A DNA stretch of 54,452 nt from Actinomadura kijaniata NBRC 14229 (lineage in GTDB: Bacteria > Actinomycetota > Actinomycetes > Streptosporangiales > Streptosporangiaceae). Within the stretch, counting starts at the first letter, position 1. Each line of letters starts with the position of its first letter. The notes below the pieces were generated by a model, which saw only the letters and a program-made list of their open reading frames with translations, searched no databases and was not told the DNA's origin. A program made the position numbers and the translations under genes. Positions 31,582-40,558 of the stretch are shown in pieces. The stretch spans positions 1 to 54,452 of the forward strand of contig NZ_BCQR01000070.1 of assembly GCF_001552175.1 (NCBI RefSeq). Direction: 5' to 3'.

Positions 31582-34500
31582 TTGGCGACTCATCGGATCA
31601 GTGTCGTGGTCAGCGCCCGCCGCACCGGCGCGGACCTCGCCGAGACCCTCCAGTCGTTGGCCGAGCAGACCCACCGTGAACTCGAAGTGCTGGTGGTGGA
31701 CGGCGGCACCGGAGCCGTGGCCGGAGTGGAGCTGCCCGACGAGCGGTTCCGGCTGATCCGGCAGGGCGCGCCGAGCCGGGGCATGGCGCGGGCGATCGGC
31801 GTCGGCCAGGCGACCGGGGAGTACCTGGCGTTCGCCGACGACGGCGACGTGCTGCCCGCCGACGCGCTGCACCGCCTGCACGCCTCGCTGGCCGCCAGCG
31901 GCTGCGACTTCGCCGCCGGTTCGGTCGCGGTGCGCCGCGAGGGCGGCTCGGTGCGCCCGGCCGCGCTGCGCGCGGCGTTCGCCGACACCGTCTCCGGGAC
32001 GCACATCCGGCGGCGCCCGAACCTGCTGGCCGACCGGACGGTGTCGGGCAAGCTGTTCCGGAAGGCGTTCTGGGAGCGGCACCGGCTGGCGTTCCCCGAC
32101 GTGGACCGGGACGAGGACCTGGCCGTCGTGGTGCCCGCGCACCACCTGGCCGACGGGGTGGACGTCCTCGCCGACGTGGTGGTGCGCCGCCGCGGCGAGC
32201 TCACCCCGCAGCCGTGCGCCGAGCCGCAGGCCGCCGCGCACTCGTTCGCGGCCGTCAAGGCCGTGCTGGAGCGGATGGACGGCGCGTGGCGGCCCCGGGA
32301 CCGCCGCCGGTTCCTGACCGCCGTGCTGAACGAGGAGCTGCGCGCGTTCCTGGACGGCCTGCCCGACGCCGCCGACCCCGAACGCGACCAGATCATCGAG
32401 CTGGTGGCCGCGCACGCCGACTGGCTGGAGCCGCAGGCCCTGGCCTACGTGCCGGCGGTGACCCGGCTGAAGTGGCACCTGGCCGCCCAGCGCCGCCGCA
32501 CCGAGCTGGTCAAGGTCGTCCGCTACGCGCGCGGCAAGCCCTCCCCGGCGATCGTCCGGGAGGGCCTGCACCGCTACGTCGTCCATCCGTACTGGAAGGA
32601 CGACAAGATGGACCTGCCGCCGGAACTGTACCGGGCGCGCACCGAGGTGCGGCTGCGCAGCCGCGTCCACGAGGTGGCCTGGCGCGACGGCAGGCTGGTG
32701 GTGTCCGGCGAGGCGTACATCAACTCGGTGTCCAGCAGCCGCCGCTGGACCGCGATCAAGAGCGTGACGCTGCGGCAGGGCCGCCGCCGCATCCCGCTGC
32801 TGGCCCGCAAGACGCCCAAGCCGGGCAAGAAGGCGGGCCCGTGGACCGGGTTCGAGTTCACGATCGACCCGAGGAAGCTGCGGCGGCGCGGCCGGTGGGT
32901 GGACGGCCACTGGGACGTGGAGGCGACCGTCTTCAACGCGGGCGTGCTGCGTTCGGCCCCGCTGCGCGGCGGGACCGGCGGGTCCGGGGCGCGCCCCCCG
33001 TACCAGTACGTGGCCGACGACGTGCGGATCGTGCCGCGGATCGTGGACGGCGTGCTGCGGATCTCGGTGGAGACCGTCACCGCCCGCGCGACCGCGCTGC
33101 GCTGGGCCGGGGACGAGCTGGAGATCGAGGGCACCGCCGCCGCGCCGCCCCGCGAGATGACGCTGACGCTCGGCGACGACGTGGCGCACGTGCCGGTCAC
33201 CGTCTCCGGGAACACCTTCCGGGCGCGCGTCCCGCTGCCCGAGGGCGACGGCAACGCCGACCCCAAGGCCATCGACGACACCCGCGACTGGGCGGTGCTG
33301 CTGGACGGCGAGCCGCTGGTGCTCGCCGAGGACGCCGCCGACGTCCGCAGGCTGATCGGCGTGCAGGAGGCGTTCGCCGGGCGCGGCGCGTCCGGGTACC
33401 TGCGCCTCGAACTGCGCACCTCCCGGTTCCAGGTGGACACCGCCGTGCTCGCCGCCGACGGCACCCTGACCGTCACCGGCGCCCACCCGGTCCACACCGA
33501 CGGCGAGCTGGTGCTGCGCAGCCGGGGCCGCAGCAAGGACTACTCCTTCCCGATGGTCGCCGACGGCGACCGGCTGCGCGCGTCGGTGCCGGTCGCGGCC
33601 GTGCCGAGCGTGGCGGGCGTGCTGCCGCTGCGGCAGGGCCGCTGGGATGTGCTGTTCCGGCCCCGGGGCGGGCGCCCGCTGGCCGTGCGGGCCGCCGGGG
33701 CGATCGAGCCGCACGCGGTCGAGGTGCGGCGGCGCGGCTACGAGCTGGAGATGCGCGGCAACGGCCTGGCGATCGCGGTGACCAGCGACCTGGCCCCCGA
33801 GGAGCGCGGCAACGGCGCGTCCGCGCTGCGCGCCGAGGCGCGCGCCAAGGTCGCGAAGACCGGGCTGCGCGACGCGGTGGTGTTCTCCTGCTTCAACGGC
33901 CGCCAGTACTCCGACAGCACCCGCGCGATCCACGAGGAGCTGGTGCGCCGGGGCGTGGGGCTGGAGCAGCTGTGGGTCGTCAACGACGGCCAGGTCGAGC
34001 TGCCCGACACCGTCCGGCCGATCCGGCTGAACGGGCGCGAGTGGCACGAGGCGATGGCGTCGGCGCGGTACATCGTCGCCAACCACCGCCTCGGCGACTG
34101 GTTCCAGCGGCACCCCGACCAGACCGTGCTGCAGACCTGGCACGGCACCCCGCTGAAGAAGATCGGCAAGGACATCAAGGAGGTCCACTTCGCCTACGCG
34201 CCGGGCATGAAGCACGCCCTGCGGGCCCAGGCGAGCAAGGGCAAGGCCGCCGAGGCGCCGGTGGCGCCGACGCTGCCGGAGTGGACCCACCTGCTGTCGC
34301 CCAACCCGTTCAGCACCGAGATCTTCCGGCGCGCGTTCTCGTTCAAGGGCGAGCTGATCGAGACCGGCTACCCGCGCAACGACGTGCTGTACCACCCCGA
34401 CGCCGACGCGATCGCCGCCGGGGTGCGGGCCAGGCTGGGCATCCCCGCCGGCAAGCGGATCGTGCTGTACGCGCCGACCTGGCGGGACGACCAGTACTAC

Positions 34501-34992
34501 AGCCGGGGCCGCTACCGGCACGACATGCGGCTGGACCTGGACCGGGCGCGGGCCGAGCTGGGCGACGACCACGTGCTGCTGGTGCGGCTGCACAGCAACG
34601 TCGTGGACGGCGTCCCCGAGGACGGGTCGGGGTTCGTGCGGGACGTGTCGCTGTACCCCGACATCGCCGAGCTGTACCTGGTCGCCGACGTGATGATCAC
34701 GGACTACTCGTCGGTGATGTTCGACTACGCCAACACCCGGCGGCCGATGCTGTTCTTCACCTACGACCTGGCCGACTACCGGGACCGGCTGCGCGGCTTC
34801 TACTTCGACTTCGAGGCCGAGGCCCCCGGGCCGCTGGTCGAGTCGTCGGACGCCCTGATCGAGGCGATCCGCGACGCCGACGTCACGGCCCGGGACTACA
34901 AGGAGAGGTACGACGCGTTCGTGGAGCGGTTCTGCCCGCTCGACGACGGCAAGGCCGCCTCCCGCGTCGTCGACCGGGTGTTCAGGCTGTGA
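31582..34992 (+). CDS. Large bifunctional GT2 / TagF-like polymerase with beta-rich middle module
   Basis: The 1136-residue protein has an N-terminal GT2 domain (HRISVVVSARRTGADLAETL, EVLVVDGGTG, FADDGDVLPADALH), a helical stretch to about 350, then a module of roughly 350 residues rich in beta strands (about 350-740), and a C-terminal TagF-like domain: VVFSCFNGRQYSDSTRAIHE near 768, TWHGTPLKKIGKDIKE near 853, ETGYPRNDVLY near 930, APTWRDDQYYSRGRYRHD and TDYSSVMFDYA near 1040. It would polymerise polyol-phosphate units, possibly alternating with a sugar. The start is TTG at 31582, fixed by AAGGAG 6 bases upstream. Its 3' end overlaps the convergent tandem GT gene by 11 bases. It is a distant paralogue of the gene just upstream. 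Confidence 0.9.
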   Translation: MATHRISVVVSARRTGADLAETLQSLAEQTHRELEVLVVDGGTGAVAGVELPDERFRLIRQGAPSRGMARAIGVGQATGEYLAFADDGDVLPADALHRLHASLAASGCDFAAGSVAVRREGGSVRPAALRAAFADTVSGTHIRRRPNLLADRTVSGKLFRKAFWERHRLAFPDVDRDEDLAVVVPAHHLADGVDVLADVVVRRRGELTPQPCAEPQAAAHSFAAVKAVLERMDGAWRPRDRRRFLTAVLNEELRAFLDGLPDAADPERDQIIELVAAHADWLEPQALAYVPAVTRLKWHLAAQRRRTELVKVVRYARGKPSPAIVREGLHRYVVHPYWKDDKMDLPPELYRARTEVRLRSRVHEVAWRDGRLVVSGEAYINSVSSSRRWTAIKSVTLRQGRRRIPLLARKTPKPGKKAGPWTGFEFTIDPRKLRRRGRWVDGHWDVEATVFNAGVLRSAPLRGGTGGSGARPPYQYVADDVRIVPRIVDGVLRISVETVTARATALRWAGDELEIEGTAAAPPREMTLTLGDDVAHVPVTVSGNTFRARVPLPEGDGNADPKAIDDTRDWAVLLDGEPLVLAEDAADVRRLIGVQEAFAGRGASGYLRLELRTSRFQVDTAVLAADGTLTVTGAHPVHTDGELVLRSRGRSKDYSFPMVADGDRLRASVPVAAVPSVAGVLPLRQGRWDVLFRPRGGRPLAVRAAGAIEPHAVEVRRRGYELEMRGNGLAIAVTSDLAPEERGNGASALRAEARAKVAKTGLRDAVVFSCFNGRQYSDSTRAIHEELVRRGVGLEQLWVVNDGQVELPDTVRPIRLNGREWHEAMASARYIVANHRLGDWFQRHPDQTVLQTWHGTPLKKIGKDIKEVHFAYAPGMKHALRAQASKGKAAEAPVAPTLPEWTHLLSPNPFSTEIFRRAFSFKGELIETGYPRNDVLYHPDADAIAAGVRARLGIPAGKRIVLYAPTWRDDQYYSRGRYRHDMRLDLDRARAELGDDHVLLVRLHSNVVDGVPEDGSGFVRDVSLYPDIAELYLVADVMITDYSSVMFDYANTRRPMLFFTYDLADYRDRLRGFYFDFEAEAPGPLVESSDALIEAIRDADVTARDYKERYDAFVERFCPLDDGKAASRVVDRVFRL

Positions 34993-37186
34993 CCGCCGCC
35001 GGGGCCGCGTCCGTCGCCTCCGCCGCCAGGAGCTCCGTCCACCGGCGGCAGACCTCGTCCAGGGCGTAGGCGCTGCGGACCTGCGACTGGGCGAGACGGC
35101 GCTCGGTGTCCCACCGGCCCTCGGCGACCGTCGCCGCGATCGCGTCGGCCATCGCGTCGGTGCCGTCGTGGATCCAGCGCGTGTCGTAGATCGTGTCGGC
35201 TCCCGGCCACGGCAGCAGCGCCGGGACCGCGCCGGACGCCATGCCCTCGGCGGGCGCCAGGTGGAAGCTCTCGTCGTCGCTGGTAGACAGCACGAACCCG
35301 ACGCGTCGCAGCCACGCCGCCACGTCCCGGCCGTAGTCGTCGAACACGACCGCGCCCGCCAGCAGCGGGGAGCGGCGGATGCGGCGGAACGCCTCCTCGT
35401 AGTGCTCGCGCTCCTCCTTCTTCCGCCAGATCCACCAGTACTCCCAGGGGAGCTTGGTCTTCACGAACAGCGTGAAGCGCGGATCGTCGCGGCGCAGGCG
35501 CTCCAGCACGTCCAGGGCCAGGTCCAGGCGCTTGCGGGACGGCGCGACGCCGATGAAGCCGAGGTGGTGCTCGGCGCCGGGGAGCTTGGGGCGGTCGAGG
35601 TCGGCGTCGTCCACCCAGTTGGGGATGACGGTGACCTTGTCCCGCGGCCAGCCCGTCCTCTCGCGGGTCAGGTCGGCGTAGTGGGGGCTGACGCAGATCA
35701 CCTGGTCGACGGCGTCGATGTTCAGCCGCTTGGGCCAGTCGGCGTACAGCTCGAAACGGTGCAGCCGGACCACCAGGCGCTGGCCGGGGCGCTTGCGCTC
35801 GGCGTACCAGAGGGCGTTGGGACCGCACCACTCGCAGATGATCACGTCGGCCCAGTCGACGAGCTCCTGGCCGCGCTCGGGGTCGTGGGCGCGCAGCGCC
35901 GACCAGTGGTCGACGCGGACCTCCATGTCGGGCCGGGAGTCGAAGTACTCCAGCAGCCGCGTGAAGAACTTCAGGTCGTGCGAGGCGACGCCGACGCGCA
36001 GCTTGCGGCCCCCGGCGCGCAGCACCCGCCGGTCGGGTTCGGGGAACGCCGCCGCCAGGGAGCGGGTCAGGCGTTCGGCGGCGGCGTCCAGGGTGTAGTC
36101 GGCGGCGGCGTCGCGGCAGCGCCGGGCGGCCAGCGCGTAGGCGTCGGGGCTCTTGCCGACCAGCGTCAACGCGTCCACCACGTCGTCCTCCGTCGCGGCG
36201 AACAGCGGGTAGTCCGCGCCGAGGAGGCGTTCGTGCATGGGGGTGCGGTTGAGCACGACGGGCACGTTCAGCGCCCCGCACTCCAGGATCTTGGTGGACA
36301 GCTCCAGGCTGGCGTCCATGCTCGGGTGCCGCCAGGACACGCCGACGTCCCCGGCGGCGGTCAGCCGCATCGCCTCGGCGCGCGGGTGGCCGCCGTGCCA
36401 GACCACGCCGGGGCTGCCCTCCAGCGCCGCGCGCATCCGGGGCGCGTAGCCGGGGTCGTCGGGGTCGTCGTGGACCTTGTCGCCGACCATGTGGAGCTCG
36501 GCGTCCATGCCGCGCCGGCCGAGCAGCGCCGGGAGCCGGGTCATCTCCAGGGTGTTCCAGCGCGGGGCGAACTTGCCGGTGTAGACCATGCGCAGGGTGC
36601 GGCCCTCCGGGGCCCCCTCGGAGCGGGGCTCCAGGCCGTCGGGGAGCACCACGACCGGCGGGAACAGCACGCTCTTGCCCGCGGCGGCGGGCACCGCGCT
36701 CTCCAGGAAGCCCCGCAGCTCCTCGGTCTGGCACAGCAGCAGCCGGGAGGCGTCGGCGACCCGGTTGAGCTCGCCCCGCACCTGCCCGGTGAAGCCCGCC
36801 GCCGACTGCGGGACGTCGGTCAGGTACGTCCAGAGCCGTCCGGACAGGTCGGTGTGGGCGAGCCGCCCGGCCAGGCGGCGGCCCCGCACCACGACCAGGT
36901 CGTGCGGGCCGGCGGCGTCGATCCGGGCGAGGACGGTGGCGGCGGTGCGGGGGTGCATGCCCTGGTCGGTCGCGACCAGCCCCTCGGCGTGCGGGCTGCG
37001 GACGGTCACGTTCGGCAGGGCGCGCAGCGGGTCGACCAGGCGCCCCGTCCGGACCGGGGCCTTCAGGACCAGCGTCACCGCGCAGCCCGCGCGGGCGAGG
37101 GCCTGCACCATGCCCTGGGCCCAGATCGCCGAACCGTCGATCAGGTTGAGATCGACGTCGCCGTAGACGAGGGCGCGAGGTCGCAC
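34982..37186 (-). CDS. Tandem GT-B (GT4-like) double glycosyltransferase
   Basis: The 734-residue product contains two GT-B modules in one chain. The first (about 1-375) has LVYGDVDLNLIDGSAIWAQG, FTGQVRGELNRVADASRLLL, MVYTGKFAPRWNTLEMTRLP and STKILECGALNVPVVLNRTP. The second (about 385-720) has RKLRVGVASHDLKFFTRLLE, VICEWCGPNALWYAERKRPG, VIPNWVDDADLDRPKLPG, HLGFIGVAPSRKRLDLALDV and DDESFHLAPAEGMASGAVPA. It could add two sugars in succession, or one module could be a recognition domain. GTG at 37186 is chosen because AAAGGA lies 6 bases upstream. The start lies 46 bases inside the preceding gene, so the two are translationally coupled. Confidence 0.85.
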   Translation of the reverse strand: MRPRALVYGDVDLNLIDGSAIWAQGMVQALARAGCAVTLVLKAPVRTGRLVDPLRALPNVTVRSPHAEGLVATDQGMHPRTAATVLARIDAAGPHDLVVVRGRRLAGRLAHTDLSGRLWTYLTDVPQSAAGFTGQVRGELNRVADASRLLLCQTEELRGFLESAVPAAAGKSVLFPPVVVLPDGLEPRSEGAPEGRTLRMVYTGKFAPRWNTLEMTRLPALLGRRGMDAELHMVGDKVHDDPDDPGYAPRMRAALEGSPGVVWHGGHPRAEAMRLTAAGDVGVSWRHPSMDASLELSTKILECGALNVPVVLNRTPMHERLLGADYPLFAATEDDVVDALTLVGKSPDAYALAARRCRDAAADYTLDAAAERLTRSLAAAFPEPDRRVLRAGGRKLRVGVASHDLKFFTRLLEYFDSRPDMEVRVDHWSALRAHDPERGQELVDWADVIICEWCGPNALWYAERKRPGQRLVVRLHRFELYADWPKRLNIDAVDQVICVSPHYADLTRERTGWPRDKVTVIPNWVDDADLDRPKLPGAEHHLGFIGVAPSRKRLDLALDVLERLRRDDPRFTLFVKTKLPWEYWWIWRKKEEREHYEEAFRRIRRSPLLAGAVVFDDYGRDVAAWLRRVGFVLSTSDDESFHLAPAEGMASGAVPALLPWPGADTIYDTRWIHDGTDAMADAIAATVAEGRWDTERRLAQSQVRSAYALDEVCRRWTELLAAEATDAAPAAVTA

Positions 37187-37872
37187 AGGAGATCCTTTCG
37201 GTGGGACAGGGCGGCGGCGAGATCGGTGGCGTCCCAGTCCAGGGACGCCAGGACGGGGGGCACGGGGTCGCCGACCAGGACGCGGGGAAGGTCGCGCCGG
37301 TGAGCGAGGTCGCGCAGGTGGTGCAGGGCGCGTTCGCGGTCGAACACCCCCGGGACGCCCAGGTAGGCCCACGGGCCGCCGGGGTCCCCGGCGCGGGCGT
37401 CCACGACGAGGGCGTCCACGTCGGCGCCCGGCAGGACCGTCGCCGCGTCGTGCGGGTACAGCTCGACGACCTTCAGGGCGGGGATGCGGCGGCGCAGCGC
37501 GTCGGCGGTGCCGGGGGCCAGGACGCCCGCGACGATCGGCCCCTCGTGGGGCCCGGCGACCAGCAGCCGGTTCTCGGGGCGGTCGACGCGCTCGGGCTCG
37601 ACGGGGTGCTCCCCGTTGCGGCCGCCCCTGACGGGCCGGGGCGCGTGCCGCTGCTTCCAGACCCGGTACAGCTCGCGGGGCAGCCGGGGGGCGCGCCGCT
37701 TGGGGTTGCGGGCCGCGCCCGCGACCAGCCTGCCGACCTGCACGGTCGTGGAGTTCTCCAGCGCCTCCAGGCGGCGTTCCAGCTCCTGGACGCGCGTCTG
37801 GCTCTCCTTGAGCTGGGCGCGCAGCCGCGCGGCCTGGCGGTGGGCCTTCACGGGGTCGTCGGAGCTAGTCAC
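37141..37872 (-). CDS. Coiled-coil protein of unknown function in glycopolymer operon
   Basis: The 243-residue protein begins with a heptad-rich helix (residues 8-42, RLRAQLKESQTRVQELERRL inside it), a basic stretch (NPKRRAPRLPRELYRVWKQR) and then a Rossmann-like alpha/beta domain (LLVAGPHEGPIVAGVLAPG, LVVDARAGDPGGPWAYLGVP). No catalytic motif is recognised. Its GTG start overlaps the end of wecB by 8 bases and its end overlaps the start of the tandem GT by 46 bases, so all three are made together. A scaffold or a decayed sugar-transferase half are both possible; the coiled coil suggests an oligomeric or partner-binding role. Confidence 0.75.
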   Translation of the reverse strand: MTSSDDPVKAHRQAARLRAQLKESQTRVQELERRLEALENSTTVQVGRLVAGAARNPKRRAPRLPRELYRVWKQRHAPRPVRGGRNGEHPVEPERVDRPENRLLVAGPHEGPIVAGVLAPGTADALRRRIPALKVVELYPHDAATVLPGADVDALVVDARAGDPGGPWAYLGVPGVFDRERALHHLRDLAHRRDLPRVLVGDPVPPVLASLDWDATDLAAALSHRKDLLCDLAPSSTATSIST

Positions 37873-38986
37873 CGAGGAACTCCAGGATGATGTCGGCGAT
37901 GCGGGGCCCGGCCGCGCCGTCCCACAGCGGCGGCGTGCGGCGCTCGCCCGCGGTCCCAGCCTCCAGCGCCTTGCGGACGGCGGGGACGACCTCCTCGAAC
38001 GTGACGAGGCGGTTGGTGCCGTGGGTGATGGTGACGGGGCGTTCGGTGTTGGGGCGGACCGTCAGGCAGGGGACGCCGAGGATCGTCGTCTCCTCCTGGA
38101 GCCCGCCGGAGTCGGTGACGACGGCCGCCGCGCCGCGCACCGCGGCGAGGAAGTCCACGTAGCCGAGCGGGTCGAGGACGTGCAGGCGGGGGTGGTCGGC
38201 GAGCCCGGCGGCCAGCAGCGTCGCGCGGCCGCGCGGGTGCACGGGGATCACGACGTCGGCCAGGTCGGCGACGCCGTGCAGGTGCCCGACCAGCGCCCCG
38301 GCGGTGGCGGGGTCGTCGACGTTGGCGGGGCGGTGCAGGGTCGCCAGCACGTAGCGTTCGGGCAGGCCGTGGGCGGCGCGGGCGGCGGCGACGTCGAACC
38401 GGTCCAGGTTGGCCAGCAGCGTGTCGATCATCGGGTTGCCGACCAGGTGGATCCGCCCGGTGGGCACGCCCTCGCCGGCCAGGTGGCCGATCGCCTCGGG
38501 GCTGGTGACGAAGCACAGGTCCGACAGCTGGTCGGTGAGGCGGCGGTTGACCTCCTCGGGCATCGTCATGTCGAACGACCGCAGCCCGGCCTCCACGTGC
38601 GCCACCGGAATGTGGATCTTGGCGGCGGCCAGCGCGGCGGCGACCGTGGAGTTCACGTCGCCGTAGACGACCACCAGTGCGGGGGCGCGGTCGAGGAACT
38701 CGCGCTCCAGGCCGACCAGCAGCGCCGCCGTCTGCTCGGCGTGGCCGCCGGAGCCGACGCCGAGGTTGACGTCCGGCTCGGGCAGGCCGAGGTCGCGGAA
38801 GAAGACGTCGGACATGCGCTCGTCGTAGTGCTGCCCCGTGTGCACGACGGTCTGGTGCGCGCCGCGCTCGCCCAGCGCCCGGATCACGGGGGCGGCCTTG
38901 ACGAAGTTCGGCCGGGCCCCCAGGACGTGCAGGACCGGGCCGGAAACCGGCGCGGAGACGGGTGCGGCGGATGGTGATTCCTGCAC
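37865..38986 (-). CDS. wecB: UDP-N-acetylglucosamine 2-epimerase (non-hydrolysing)
   Basis: This 373-residue cytoplasmic enzyme interconverts UDP-GlcNAc and UDP-ManNAc. The family blocks are present: LHVLGARPNFVKAAPVIRAL near the N-terminus, VYGDVNSTVAAALAAAKIHI, HVEAGLRSFDMTMPEEVNR, TLHRPANVDD, and VVTDSGGLQEETTILGVP. UDP-ManNAc is needed for teichoic-acid linkage units and is the substrate of the divergent dehydrogenase at 39201. GTG at 38986 is chosen because AGAAGGGA lies upstream and the glycine-rich motif follows about 15 residues later. It heads the reverse operon wecB, coiled-coil protein, tandem GT. Confidence 0.93.
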   Translation of the reverse strand: MQESPSAAPVSAPVSGPVLHVLGARPNFVKAAPVIRALGERGAHQTVVHTGQHYDERMSDVFFRDLGLPEPDVNLGVGSGGHAEQTAALLVGLEREFLDRAPALVVVYGDVNSTVAAALAAAKIHIPVAHVEAGLRSFDMTMPEEVNRRLTDQLSDLCFVTSPEAIGHLAGEGVPTGRIHLVGNPMIDTLLANLDRFDVAAARAAHGLPERYVLATLHRPANVDDPATAGALVGHLHGVADLADVVIPVHPRGRATLLAAGLADHPRLHVLDPLGYVDFLAAVRGAAAVVTDSGGLQEETTILGVPCLTVRPNTERPVTITHGTNRLVTFEEVVPAVRKALEAGTAGERRTPPLWDGAAGPRIADIILEFLGD

Positions 38987-39200
38987 GATTTCCCTTCTTG
39001 CCGAAACATGAACTCCCAGTAATAACAAGTGATGTCAGCGACCTCGCCGAAATCGTGGAACCCGACGTGACGGCTTCGTTAACAGTTCCGGAAGAGGTGG
39101 AAGCAGGGGCGATTCGCCCGATGGCGCTCCCTTACAGTCCGAACGTCGCCGGAAAGCGTCCGGCATGAACGGATCACTGTCTCGTGAAGGGAGCCACCGG

Positions 39201-40460
39201 GTGGATCTGGTGGTCATCGGGCTCGGCTACGTCGGGCTGCCGCTGGTGCGCGAGGCCTGCCGGGCGGGCCTGGCCGTCGGCGGCCTGGACCTGGACGAAC
39301 GCGTGGTGGCGGGGCTGTCCGCGGGCCGTTCGCACATCGACGACGTCTCGGACGCCGAGGTCGCGGCGATGCGGGAGGCGGGCTTCACGCCCTCGACCGA
39401 CGAGGCGGTCCTCGACGGGGCCCGCACGGTGGTGATCTGCGTTCCGACGCCGCTGTCGGCCGAGGGCGGGCCGGACCTGACCGCGGTGCGCGGCGCGGCC
39501 GCGACGATCGCGCGTCACCTGTCGTCCGGGACGCTGGTGGTGCTGGAGTCCACCACCTATCCCGGCACCACCGACGAGGTCGTCCGGCCGATCCTGGAGG
39601 AGTCCGGGCTGGTCGCGGGGCGGGACTTCCACCTGGCGTTCTCGCCCGAGCGCATCGACCCGGGCAACCCGGTGTACGGCGTCGCGAACACCCCGAAGAT
39701 CGTCGGCGGCCTGACGGGGAACTGCGCGTCGGCGGCGGCGTCCTTCTACGGCAAGTTCGTGGAGGAGGTGGTGCAGGCCAAGGGCACCCGCGAGGCCGAG
39801 ATGGCCAAGCTGCTGGAGAACACCTACCGGCACGTCAACATCGCCCTGGTCAACGAGATGGCGGTCTTCTGCCACGAACTGGGCATCGACCTGTGGGACG
39901 CCATCGACTGCGCCGCCACCAAACCCTTCGGCTTCCAGGCCTTCCGCCCCGGACCCGGCGTCGGCGGCCACTGCATCCCCATCGACCCCAACTACCTGTC
40001 CTACAAGGTCCGCTCCCTGGGCTACCCCTTCCGCTTCGTGGAACTGGCCCAGGAGATCAACGACCGCATGCCCCGCTACGTCGTCGAACGCGCCCAGCAG
40101 CTCCTCAACCGCGAGGGCCGCGCCCTCAAGGGCTCCCGGGTGCTGCTGCTCGGCGTCACCTACAAGGCCGACATCGCCGACCAGCGCGAGTCCCCGGCCC
40201 GCCCGGTGGCGCGCCGCCTGGCCAAGCTCGGCGCGGAGCTGACGTTCCACGACCCGCACGTGGACCGCTGGCGGGTCGGCGACGCCGAGGTGCCGCGCAG
40301 CACCGACCTGACGGCCGCGCTGGAGGCCGCGGACCTGACGATCGTGCTGGCCGACCACCGCGACTACGACCCCGCGACGCTGACCCGGCACGCCCGCCTG
40401 CTGTTCGACACGCGGGGCCGCACCCGGGGCCGCGCCGCCGAGACCGTCGAACTCCTGTGA
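39201..40460 (+). CDS. wecC: UDP-N-acetyl-D-mannosamine dehydrogenase-type UDP-sugar dehydrogenase
   Basis: The 419-residue NAD-dependent enzyme oxidises C6 of a UDP-sugar in two steps. It has the Rossmann motif IGLGYVGLPL, the signature STTYPGTTDEVV, TYRHVNIALVNEMAVFCHEL, and the active-site Cys258 in GPGVGGHCIPIDPNY. These blocks fit the WecC/UDP-ManNAc dehydrogenase group, and wecB lies divergently 214 bases away, so UDP-ManNAcA is the expected product; UDP-GlcNAc dehydrogenase activity cannot be excluded. GTG at 39201 is preferred over ATG at 39165 because AAGGGAG lies 7 bases upstream. Codon use shifts abruptly to C-ending codons over about 39880-40140 (see findings). Confidence 0.88.
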   Translation: MDLVVIGLGYVGLPLVREACRAGLAVGGLDLDERVVAGLSAGRSHIDDVSDAEVAAMREAGFTPSTDEAVLDGARTVVICVPTPLSAEGGPDLTAVRGAAATIARHLSSGTLVVLESTTYPGTTDEVVRPILEESGLVAGRDFHLAFSPERIDPGNPVYGVANTPKIVGGLTGNCASAAASFYGKFVEEVVQAKGTREAEMAKLLENTYRHVNIALVNEMAVFCHELGIDLWDAIDCAATKPFGFQAFRPGPGVGGHCIPIDPNYLSYKVRSLGYPFRFVELAQEINDRMPRYVVERAQQLLNREGRALKGSRVLLLGVTYKADIADQRESPARPVARRLAKLGAELTFHDPHVDRWRVGDAEVPRSTDLTAALEAADLTIVLADHRDYDPATLTRHARLLFDTRGRTRGRAAETVELL

Positions 40461-40513
40461 TCCTTAACCTCCCGTCCAGCGGCCCGTCATCGGCGCTTTC
40501 CCCCCTGCCACAA

Positions 40514-40533
40514 GAATCATTCTCGGATGATTC
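40514..40533 (+). promoter_or_regulatory. A/T-rich inverted repeat upstream of a GT4 gene
   Basis: GAATCAT and ATGATTC form a perfect 7-base inverted repeat around a 6-base centre, 26 bases before the ATG at 40559, in an otherwise very GC-rich region. It could be an operator or a leader hairpin. Confidence 0.35.
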
Positions 40534-40558
40534 CCGGCTCTTTTCCGGAGTGAATGGA

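Noticed and set aside
28993..34593. 1866-codon open reverse frame opposite the two polymerases
   Set aside because: The translation is the low-complexity His/Arg/Val/Gly pattern typical of antisense frames in GC-rich genes. The forward frames carry full GT2 and TagF motifs.
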